DNA from: Ctena decussata
Taxonomy: Eukaryota; Mollusca; Bivalvia; Lucinida; Lucinidae
NCBI GenBank assembly: GCA_963989385.1
Contig: OZ022513.1
Coordinates: 23,315,928 to 23,379,927, forward strand
Reading direction: 5' to 3'
Length of the DNA: 64,000 nucleotides
Position numbers and translations under genes: made by a program
Notes under the pieces: generated by a model
Seen by the model: only the letters and a program-made list of their open reading frames with translations
What the model was told of the DNA's origin: nothing
The model's database searches: none
Shown here: positions 54,754 through 64,000 of the stretch, in pieces
Layout of the letters: the number at the start of each line of letters is the position of its first letter
How positions within the stretch are numbered: the first letter of the stretch is position 1

Positions 54754-55289
54754 TAGATAATTAGGATAACGATCAGAAGTGATTCTCCAATACTGTCTCT
54801 ATCTACATCTTGCTTCTAAGAAAACGAACTATTATTACAAATAATCCTTAATAAATAGGCCGCACCGAAATTTCGAGTATTGTTATAATCTATAAGTTTA
54901 TGTTTTACCAACATGACATATTGTACAAATGTTCTTTGAATGTGATTTCTGCTCTTCAAGGAAGTCCTTTAGATTTTAATTTTACATGCATACAGGTTGT
55001 ACAGCATTGTTATGTTTGTATATTGGCAATCTATTTGCAAGAGCTTGAGCTTTTTAGTTTCAAATTGGAATTCGTACATTTTACATCAAATAACCACGAA
55101 AATGGCACAGAAATGGGTTTTGGCTTCGCCAAGGTTGATGCAAATTATTGCTAATGAATTAATCAATCTTGTTGATTTTAGTCTGCGTTTAATTAGTTTA
55201 AGATTAGATAGCTTAAACAAGTTTTCTTTGATCATGTGTATCTCTGTCTGCATGCTTATTTGAATACCCTTGTTGTGTGTCTGTCTCTG
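54754..55289. other. Unassigned DNA
   Basis: No gene. Two overlapping frames of 84 and 88 codons at 54900-55263 are in AT-rich sequence and show no family signature. Confidence 0.35.
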
Positions 55290-55475
55290 GAGCCCCGGTA
55301 GGTCAGTGGGTTCAGCACTGGCCTACTGATCTAGCGGCCCAGATTCGAGTCCCGCTTGAGGCGAAAATATTTCCTACCATAAACGGGGTTCCATTACACA
55401 TATCCTTTCATTATCGACCTGATATAACTGAAATACTGTAGAAAAGGACGTAAAATCGCGTCATCCAACCACCCA
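55290..55475 (+). mobile_element. Family D SINE (tRNA-derived), best copy
   Basis: GAGCCCCGGTAGGTCAGTGG has an A box at 55299-55309. The B box GATTCGAGTCC lies at 55342-55352, at tRNA-like spacing. The body contains TAAACGGGGTTCC and CATTATCGACCTGATAT, and ends CTGAAATACTGTAGAAAAGGAC...CCAACCACCC. The CTGAAATACTGT...CGTTAAA-type 3' part is also found in family E, so both may use the same LINE. Confidence 0.85.
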
Positions 55476-55617
55476 TCTTTGTCTTTGGTATAGTAAATGC
55501 AGTTGACAGATTTAACAGCCGGGTGATGGTCTAAATATATTTTGTGTTGATAGCCAAAATGTTGCTTACTACGCGAAAAGAACAAATCCTTTTTTCGTAA
55601 TATCAATGCGCATTCTT

Positions 55618-57723
55618 TAAGAGCCGCATCCTCGGAAAATTGCCACATGCGACGAGAGGAATCAGCCCAGTCTGTGGTAACATTACATGCGTGACAACAT
55701 GTATAAACAATCTTGAGCATCATACACTGGAGCGCCGTAAAGTGTGCGAAAGGAATTGACACTAATCGGACTGCATTCGATTTTTCCAGGATGGGATGAA
55801 ACACCTTTTACCTTGCACATACGTCATGTCGTGATAAAACCAGTCCTATGTCATACGCAAAACACGCGTGTCTTGACTGGATGAATGCGCAATCCGAACA
55901 GGGTAGACTACACAAATGGTAGACATATCTTGGCACTTCCTGGTTGCGTATACATACATATTTCGCTTCAAACATTATGGGCTGAACACATATTTTTCCT
56001 TGCGCAGGCCATTTTAAGTCATGTCGCGATCAAATCAGCCTTATCGTATATGCAAAACACCTATGTCCAGACAAGTCTGTGCACTAGGACAATCAGAACA
56101 GGGTAGGCGCACTAAAATGCCTTCTGGGAATGCAATAATGCACTGCACTTACTCCGACAGAGTACGCAGTTGCATAGACTTATCTTGGTACCCACAGTTT
56201 GCGTACAGCTTCAAACATATTTTGCCCGCACAAGGCTCATAACGTTTGCATAAAATGAACGTGCAAATGTGACCGACCCTTGATTGTTTTGATTATCAGT
56301 CATGTAACCCAAGGGCCACATCTTCGGAAAATTGCCACATGCGACGAGAAGAATCAGCCAAGTTGTGGTTATTTTACATGCGTTCACAACATGTATAAAC
56401 AATCTTGAGCATCATACACTGGAGCGCCGTAAAGTGTGCGAAAGGAATTGACACTAATCGGACTGCAATCGATTTTTCCAGGATGGGATGAAACACCTTT
56501 TACCTTGCACATACCTCGTGTCGTGATAAAACCAGTCCTATGTCATACGCAAAACACGCGTGTCTTGACTGGATGAACGCGCAATCCGAACAGGGTAGAC
56601 TACACAAATGGTAGACATATCTTGGCACTTCCTGGTTGCGTATACATACAAATTTCGCTTCAAACATTATGGGCAGAACACACACTTTTCCTTGCGCAGG
56701 CCATTTTAGTCATGTCGCGATCAAATCAGCCTTATCGTGTATCCAAAAAACCTATGTCCAGACTAGTCTGTGCACTAGGACACTCAGAACAGGGTAGGCG
56801 CACTAATAATGCCTTCTGGGAATGCAATAGTGCACTGCACTTACTCCGACAGAGTACGCAGTTGCATAGATTTTCTTGGTACTCACTGTTTGCGTACAGC
56901 TTCAAACATATTTTGCCCGCACAAGGCTCATAACGTTTGACACAAGAGATGAGCATAAAATGCATGTGCAAATATGACCAACCCTTAATTGATTTGATTA
57001 TCAATCATGTAATCCAAGAGCCGCATCTTCGGAAAATTGCCACATGCGACGAGAAGAATCAGCCCAGTCTGTGGTGACATTTATGCATTCACAACATGTA
57101 TAAACAATCTTGAGCATCATACACTGGAGCGCCGTAAAGTGTTCGAAAGGAACTGACACTAATCGGACTGCATTCGATTGTACCAAGATGTGGTGAAACA
57201 CATTTATCCATGCACATACCTCGTGTCGTGATAAAATCAGTCCTATGTCATACGCAAAACACGCGTGTTTAGACTGGATGCATGCGCAATCAGAACAGGG
57301 TAGACTACACATAGGGTAGACATATCTTGGTACCTCCTGGTTACGTATACATACATATTTCGCTTCAAACATTATGGGCTGAACACACATTTTTCCTTGC
57401 GCAGGCCATTTTGTGTCGTGTCGTGGTAAAATCAGCCTTATCATATATGCAAAAACACCTATGTCCAGACTAGTCTGTGCAATGGCACAATCAGAACAGG
57501 GTAGGCGCAATAAATATGCCTTCTGGGAATGCAACAGTGCACTGCGCTAACTATGACAGACTAAGCAGTTGCATAGACTTATCTTAGTACCCACTGTTTG
57601 CGTATAGTGTCAAACATATTTTGCTCGGACAAGCTTTATGACGTTCAACACAAGAGATAAGCATAAAATGCACGTGCAAATACGACCGACTCTTGATTAT
57701 CAATGATGTAACACAAGAGCTGC
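55618..57723. repeat. Three tandem copies of a 700-bp unit with internal sub-repeats
   Basis: Units begin near 55621, 56313 and 57019 with a GAGCCGCATC-TTCGGAAAATTGCC-type start. A truncated fourth start (ACACAAGAGCTGC) lies at about 57714. Within a unit, GTCGTGATAAAACCAGTCC ... GAACAGGGTAGAC is echoed about 200 bases later by GTCGCGATCAAATCAGCC ... GAACAGGGTAGGC. The ancestral unit was therefore itself a duplication. Copies differ by a few per cent, with small indels. Minus-strand frames of 136, 90 and 177 codons result from this array. The first and third units keep more of the frame than the second. Confidence 0.85.
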
Positions 57724-57959
57724 TAGATTAACAAACAATTGCCGCAGTAATCCTAGATTTTGGGATAGGTGTATCTGACAAATCAGTTTAGAATCAGATC
57801 AAGATGTACAATGTGTCAAATCCTATCAGTAGTTTTGACAAACTGTAGGCTAGTATAAGCACCTGTTCAAATTTTAGAATTATTACAGTAATTTTAAGGT
57901 GTCCTAATAGAGAGGGTAAATTAAATCGATGCAAACTGTCTGTACAGCCTTACAAGACG
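57724..57959. other. Unassigned DNA
   Basis: No gene or recognised repeat between the 700-bp array and the family J copies. Confidence 0.35.
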
Positions 57960-58180
57960 CCAAGCAGGCACATGACGTCGTAATGATGTCAAAATGGGGT
58001 CGATGCGCTGCCCCCCATGCCGCATCGACGTCAATACTACGTAATTTCGACGTCGTGTTACTATTGGGCAGTAAAGTATATTTCCCAGCGAGCACATGAC
58101 GTCAGAATGATATCGATACGATGTAATCTGGTTGCGTCGACGTCAATGCGACGTCATTATAACGTTGAGTGCCAGCTGGG
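57960..58180. mobile_element. Two family J (GACGTC-rich) repeats side by side
   Basis: The first (57960-58072) runs from AAGCAGGCACATGACGTCGT to TTTCGACGTCGTGTTACTATTGGG, with inner CGCATCGACGTC. The second (58084-58180) runs from CCCAGCGAGCACATGACGTC to GTTGAGTGCCAGCTGGG. The second contains a perfect TGACGTCA (CRE-type) octamer. Their ends match those at 42570 and 63948. Confidence 0.75.
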
Positions 58181-58419
58181 TAGTATGTGTCTATGTGAAG
58201 ATCTGATCCGTCTCTTTTGGCTTTCCATTAGGTATCAGAAAAAAAATAATGATATTGGAAGTTTGTCTTCAGACGAAGAAAGCAATTCGATAGGGAAAAG
58301 AAATAATGCCAAAATTTGTGCATATTGCCAAAATTTATAAATTCTGCATTTCGATCATACAAAACTAAAATTGACAAGACAAAATGTTATAACTGCCTTA
58401 TTAATTTATCTATTATTTT
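58181..58419. other. Unassigned DNA with a 107-codon read-through frame
   Basis: A plus-strand frame starts inside the family J repeat at 58017 and continues to 58340. Its last 40 residues are hydrophilic, but the start is repeat-derived and no domain is seen. Not called a gene. Confidence 0.35.
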
Positions 58420-61312
58420 AAGCTCACCTGAGCCTTTAGGCTCATAGGTCAGCTTATAGTAAAGTCAGGCAACCGTCGTCCATCCGTCCGTCTGTCCGTC
58501 CGTCGTCAACATTTTCATACATCTTCTCTGAAACCACTGGACTGAATGTAGCAATATTTTATATAGAGCCTACCTAGGTCGGGGGAACGAAAGTATGTTC
58601 GCGGTATCTACAAGCCCATCATAGTTTGTAAAAATGATGACCGTATGTTGACCATGACCTAATTTACGGCTCGGTCAACTTTGGGACGTTATGCTTTTGT
58701 TTGGAAAAATGCTTAAACAGTGGATTTCTCAGAAACTATTCAAGTTTAAGGTATAATATTTGGTATATATGGTTAACTAAATGACCAAATGAAGCAAATA
58801 TGTCGCATAAGGTCAAGCTCATTCTTCGAACTTTGTTCAAGGATATTTAGATTCCGTCTCCGGTCAACATTTTTAATCATTACCTCCCCTGAAACCACTG
58901 GGCTGATTGAAACCGTATTTCATATGGAGCCTACCTAGTCGGGGGAACAATAGTTTGTTCGGGGTATCTGGATCACATGACCAAGATGGCCACCACGTCC
59001 TTATATGGTAAAAGCCCTTCAAAAATCGTATTCTCCAGAACCGAAAGGCCTATGACCTTTAAACCTGGTATGTAGCATTGAGCATTCAAGGCCATCATAG
59101 TTTGTACAAACGATGATCGTAGGTTGACCTTTACCTGATTTACGGCACGGTCAACTTTGGTACGTTATGCTTTTGTCTGGAAAAATGCTTAAAGAGTGGA
59201 TTGTAAGAAACTATATTAAGTTTATGGTATAGTATTTGGTATATATGGTTAACTAAATGACAAGATGAATAAATTATATCGCATAAGGTCAAGGTCGTTC
59301 TTCGACCTTTGTTCAAGGACACTGAGATTCTGTCTCCTATCAACATTTTCAATCATCTTCTTCTCTGAATCCACTAGACCGATTGGGGCCATATTTCATA
59401 TGAAGCTTCAGTGGGCCAAAGGAACTAAAAATGTTCGGAGTATCTGGGTCACATGACCAAGATGGCCACCACACCCAAATATGGTAAAAACCCTTCAAAA
59501 ATCGTATTCTCCAGAACCGAAAGGCCTATGACCTTTAAACCTAGTATGTAGCATTGGGCATTCAAGACCATCATAGTTTGTACAAATGATGACCGTACGT
59601 TGACCTTGACCTAATTTACGACACTGTCAACTTTGGTGGTACACTATGCTTTTATAGAGGAAAATGCTCAAACAGTGGTTTTCTCAGAAACTATTTACGT
59701 TTAAGGTATAATATTTTTATCTAAATGACCAGACGAAGAAATTATGTTGCTTAAGGCCAAGGTCATACTTTGACCTTTGTTCAAGGATACTGATATTCTG
59801 CCTCCTGTCAACATTTTCAACCATCTTCTCCTCTGAAGCCACTTGGCTGCTTGAAGCCATATTTCAGTGGGCAAAAGGAATTAAAGTTTGATAATATGGT
59901 CTTGGTCACATGACCAAGATGGCCGCCACGCCCATATCAATATATGGTAAAACCCCTTTAAAAACTTATTCTCCAGAACCAAAGGCTTAATGGCATGGTC
60001 TGACGCTTTGAGGACTCTGGTCCATGATAATTTGTACAAATCATGACCTTGCATTGACTTTGACCTAATTTGTGGCAAGGTCAATTTTGGTATATTATGC
60101 TTTTATATGGAAAATGCTTTAACAGTGGATTTCTCAGAAACTATTTAAATCTGAGGTATAATATTTCGTATATATGATTAAATAAATGAGCAAATGAAGA
60201 TATTATGTTGCTAAAGGTCAAGATCATTCTCTAACCTTTTTTCAATGCCACTGAGATTCTGTCACCTGTCAACATTTTCAAACATCTTTTCCGCTGAAGC
60301 CGCTGGGCCGACTGAAGCCATATTTTATATGGAGCTTCACTTAGACAAGGGAATCAAAGGGTCCAGATGGTCTTGGTCACATAACCGAGATGGCTGCCAT
60401 GCCCATATATGGAAAACGATTAAAAAAGCTTCTTCTCCAGAACCAAAGGCCTGATGGCCTTGTGGCATGGTATGTAGCATTGAGGACTCCAGTCCATCAT
60501 GATTTGTACAAGTCATGACTATGCATTGACCTTGACCTTATTTATGGCAAGGTCAATGTTCAGGTCTTGTGCTTTTAAATGGGAAAACCTTTTAACATTG
60601 AATTTTTCAGAAACTATTGAAGTCTTAGGTATAATATTTGGTATAAATGGTTAACTAAATAAGCAAATGAAGAAATTATGTTGCTTAAGGTCAAGGTCAT
60701 TCTTTGACCTTTGTTCATGGTCACTGAGATTCTGTGCCTGTCAGCATTTTCAAACATCTTCTTCTCTGAAGCCACTTGGTTGTTTGAAGCCATATTTCAT
60801 ATGGAGCTTTACTGGGTCAAAGGAACCAAACTTTGTTCTGATGGTCATGGCCGCCATTCCCATATATTGTAAAAAACCTTTAAAAATCTTCTTCTCCAGA
60901 ACCAAAGGCCCAATGACCTTGTGGAATCGTATGTAGCGGTGGGGACTCGGGCCCATTGTAGTTTGTACAAATCATGACTTTGCATAGACCTTGACCTAAT
61001 TTATGGCAAGGTCATTTTTGGTATGTTGTGCTTCTATATGGGAAAATGCTTAAACAGTTGATTTCATGGAAACTCTTTAAGCCTAGATATAATAATTTGA
61101 AAATATGATTAACTAAATGAATACATGAAGACATAAGGTCATTAAAGGTCAAGGTCATTTCTTTAGCTTTGCTCAAGGTCACTGAGATTTTAAATATGCA
61201 CTCCTTATAAGCCACTAGTTTCAAATTTGTAACAAATGAGCGAAATGAAAAATTGTGTCTGTTGACAGAAGGTGTTAGGTGAGCTACAGGACCATTGGCC
61301 CTCTGGTTTCAT
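58420..61312 (+). mobile_element. Family F element carrying six units of about 465 bp
   Basis: 5' hairpin AGCTCACCTGAGCC/TTTAGGCTCATAGGTCAGC followed by a GTCCGTCC-rich leader. Units can be aligned on CTTAAACAGTGGATTTCTC-like words near 58711, 59188, 59668, 60117, 60590 and 61049. Each has GACCTTGACCTAATTTACGG, TTATGCTTTTATATGG, a CTCAGAAACTATT word, AAGGTCAAGGTCATTC and CAACATTTTCAAACATCTTC. The first four unit boundaries also carry GGTCACATGACCAAGATGGC-type sequence. The end is GGTGAGCTACAGGACCATTG-GCCCTC. The many frames of 60-90 codons are by-products. Confidence 0.82.
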
Positions 61313-62652
61313 TTGTTTTAACTATTGCAGAACTTAAATATACAAATAATTAGATGTGTCTGCGTGTGTGTTTTACTGCACAAATATAAGTATATGCTAC
61401 ATAGAAATTTTGGCATGCAATTTTCATTCTAACGGGCCACCAGGGTTTAGCTTCCATGAAGTGCGGGTTACTATGGTGCTTATGTGGGTTCCATCTATTT
61501 GTGCGACTCCACTTTGGTTGAAGGTACATCATTGTAGAGTCCGGATGCGCTTAAACAGGCGCACATGGTGCGGCCTTGTACCCATGCTCGTGTGCTTACA
61601 CCACGCCTATGTTGTAGCAGACAGGCCGCAGTAAAAATATCCAGAATGCAGTAGACAGACAGTAGACACTTCTCTGGAAGTAAATAGTAGGCCTATACAG
61701 AAAACCGCGAACAGCATGCACTACTTTTCAGCATGCTCCAAAACGAAGAGCTAGTAGACAGTGCACAGTAGACGGTAAACGGTAGAATATATCAAAAGGA
61801 CTGGAACGTGAAAAGAAACGTATTTTCCTTCGCACAGCTTAGAAATACATGTATTGGTGGTGATGGGGGATGGGTGGATGGAGAGGGGCTATAAAAGAAA
61901 AAAAACTAGGAAATAAATAAACAGCTCACACGAGCTTGAATTCTGTTTATCACTACGCTCTCATTGAAATGCGGTACGCCCGGCTTGGCGTTTCTATACT
62001 TTATGCATAATTTCTTTTTCACAGGAATGAAATTCCTTTTTTCGAATCATTCCTTATGATTCCATTATCTTATTATCTGTTTCTATGTCTTAAAGTCGAA
62101 AAAAAACTCCGTAATATTCAACGATTATCACAGGCACTATCGAGGGTGCCGCCATTTTGATGACGCTACCAAATGACGTTTGAATTCACCGTTTGACGTC
62201 ACGTCACAATTAACGCCATACACGGGCTTGCTGTAGTCTTCTCAATACAAATTTTGTTCTTTATATGAATTTCAATTAGAAATTCCAAAAATGCAGATCT
62301 GCCAAGAACCTAGTCGGAAGAGAAAGTCGCTTATGAATACAACATCGACAGGATGTCTGCATATGCTGTTAACCAAACCTTTGCTTGGAAACTGCGCTGA
62401 GAATAGGATGTTGACATTATTACGATTTTCACACAGTTTCATACGACTTATGATTGTATGTGTGTATGTATTTATTGCTTTAAACGTATTCAAGATGCTG
62501 TATAGCAGTTCTTGTTAGTTTACTCAAGAAGCCATGCAGTTCTTGTTATTTTACTCAAGAAGCCATGTGGCTGACGCGGCTACCCCTGTTCGCATGAAAT
62601 AATAGTTCCCCCTTCGTTTTGAAACAATTATTATCGTAGGTAAGAAAAATTA
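61313..62652. other. Unassigned DNA
   Basis: No gene. The 92-codon frame at 61356-61634 overlaps an opposite-strand frame and shows no domain. At 62505-62566 a 31-bp unit (GCAGTTCTTGTTAGTTTACT ...) is directly duplicated with one mismatch. CAGTAGACAGACAGTAGACA near 61650 is a small repeat. Confidence 0.45.
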
Positions 62653-62798
62653 TCTATCATTGGTCTCCTATGCTCTCAGGGAAATCCCAACCCTCGGGCA
62701 TACGGGGTGTGTTGGAAACTCGTCAAGCCTCGATTCCGACACATCCCGTATGCCCTCGGGTTAGGATTTCTCTGTCTGTATCGGAGACAAATGATAGA
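62653..62798. mobile_element. Foldback of about 146 bp
   Basis: TCTATCATTGGTCTCC ... AACCCTCGGGCATACGGGGTGTGT on the left mirrors ACACATCCCGTATGCCCTCGGGTT ... GGAGACAAATGATAGA on the right. The apex carries ACTCGTCAAGCCTCG. The arms are about 65 bp with a few mismatches. Only one copy was seen. Confidence 0.75.
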
Positions 62799-63349
62799 TT
62801 CTATTTAATTTCGGTGATCGAACGAGAATTGGTGTTTTCAAGGTAATATGGCGGTAGACAACAAATATTTCCAAAGTCTACTTTTGAGAGTTTGAGATCA
62901 GTATATATATATTTAAAATTTAAAAATCCACAAATTCAATATCAACATAAAATTATGAAAAAAACAATCAAAACACTGAAGAAGAATTGAATTTTAAGAG
63001 CCTGTATGCATAAAAAGTCGGTGCTAATTAACAATTTTGTAATAGCGTATGAAACGTGTCTTTCCTATATAATTCAATACATTTTCCGCAAGTGATTGTG
63101 TTGATACGTGTTGAAGCGAATGATGAGATAAGATGCGATTGCATATTGGAAAACACAAGATTTTCTATATCTATTTATTTACTTATTTATTTTTCTATGG
63201 CTCGAGATCACGACCAATTTTCAAATATAGTCCATACTTTATAGTTTGTTTTCATCCAACAATGAAACATTTTCACAACATTCCTAACAGCTGATGCTCT
63301 CTTTTCTTCAAGTCTTTGAGACAAGTCTTTGAGACATGATAAACTATCA
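62799..63349. other. Unassigned AT-rich DNA
   Basis: No gene; the 62-codon frame at 63056-63244 has no recognisable motif. Confidence 0.35.
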
Positions 63350-63410
63350 TCTACGTCAATGCGACGTCACTGCGACATCATGTGCTCCCTGAGTAAGGGC
63401 ACCTACATGA
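63350..63410. mobile_element. Family J repeat, partial
   Basis: CTACGTCAATGCGACGTCAC ... CATCATGTGCTCCCTGAGTA: the 3' half of a family J unit only. Confidence 0.55.
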
Positions 63411-63945
63411 AGAGTGAGATTCGGTTCTTCCAGTTACCTCTTGTGATGGGATTCTGAACTAATTATGTTACAGTTTCTAGAAGCCTATAAAAGACTCTTT
63501 TAATTTGCCGTAACAACCAGAATATTCATTCGAAGTGGCATTCTTGGAGACCAATGAACCAGGGAATTATTTGCGTTCAGAATATCTTGAAGGTGTTCAC
63601 AACCAATCGAGGAAATAACGATGGAATGATTGCTATTTCAGAACAATTTGCGAGAAAACAAGGCGCAGTCATATGAATCTGTTGGAAAGTGACTGAAATG
63701 ATAATAAGTCCCCTTTTTTCACTGCATTTTCATTCTCACTCGATGTTTATGATGGCTAGTTACGTCTTCTCATATGGAGTATCATCTGGTAGTGAGTGAA
63801 GATGGTAAACAAAGCCTGACAGACTAACTAAAGAGAATAGCTGAAAAAAAAATCATTTTCGCGCGAGAAATGCAACATTTCGGAGCGAAAAGTTCCGACT
63901 GTTTTAACATACAGCTCAGTAGTGCATTTTATAAAAAGTATCTTC
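63411..63945. other. Unassigned DNA
   Basis: No gene or recognised repeat. Confidence 0.35.
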
Positions 63946-63947
63946 CC

Positions 63948-64000
63948 GGCAGGCACATGACGTCCACCAAATGACGTAATATTGACGTTGATGCGACATG
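63948..64000. mobile_element. Family J repeat, cut by the window edge
   Basis: CCCGGCAGGCACATGACGTC, CAAATGACGTAATATTGACG and GATGCGACATG: the left half of a family J element continuing past the end of the window. Confidence 0.6.

Noticed and set aside
57001..57534. 177-codon minus-strand open frame, the longest apart from the Mab-21-like and mariner frames
   Set aside because: It lies entirely within the 700-bp tandem array, is partly shared by the other units, and has no domain signature. Treated as a by-product.

Overview
This window looks like a gene-poor stretch of a metazoan nuclear genome, most likely a bivalve mollusc. The base composition is AT-rich and long open frames are almost absent. 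It is saturated with short palindromic DNA elements, tRNA-related SINEs and AGCTCACCTGAGC-type arrays of the kind common in clam and mussel genomes. The one convincing protein gene belongs to the Mab-21/cGAS-like family, which is strongly expanded in bivalves. The species cannot be named from the sequence alone.

Only two protein-coding traces are credible. The first is an uninterrupted 453-codon Mab-21/cGAS-like nucleotidyltransferase on the minus strand (22019-23380). It has a complete G-S...E-x-D...D catalytic signature, a strong start context, a possible TATA box and a possible polyadenylation signal. The second is a decayed mariner transposase (28241-28882, minus) inside an element with 32-bp terminal repeats. 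It has lost its central catalytic region in frame and carries an early stop near the C-terminus. All other open frames of 60-180 codons that I examined either lie in repeats or show no family signature.

Layout: 1-4820 is mostly unassigned DNA with a few repeat copies. At 4824-5966 lies a 1.14-kb terminal-inverted-repeat element. From 6 to 21 kb there is a patchwork of foldback elements, degenerate interspersed repeats, a 333-bp palindrome nested in an older repeat, and a 0.9-kb mariner-like element. The Mab-21 gene occupies 22.0-23.4 kb, followed by about 2.5 kb of unassigned DNA. From 26 to 43 kb lie more foldbacks, the mariner relic, a second 0.9-kb mariner-like element, a 444-bp palindrome and several SINEs. 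From 43 to 50 kb the DNA is sparse with isolated MITEs. From 50 to 61 kb it is dominated by tandem arrays (160-bp units, 700-bp units and 465-bp units) mixed with SINEs. The last 2.7 kb is mostly unassigned.

The repeats fall into recurring families, named here with local letters. A: twelve copies or fragments of a 235-bp GAGCCGCGACACGA element with hairpins inside each arm. B: four copies of a 220-bp near-perfect snapback. C: a 350-bp foldback with a tail, plus relatives. D and E: two SINE families with similar 3' ends, two E copies having clear target duplications. F: AGCTCACCTGAGC elements carrying tandem arrays. G: an old interspersed repeat. H: 0.9-kb mariner-like elements. I, J, M: smaller palindromic families. 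No operon, CRISPR array, rRNA gene or functional tRNA gene was found. Family membership was judged by eye; no search was run.
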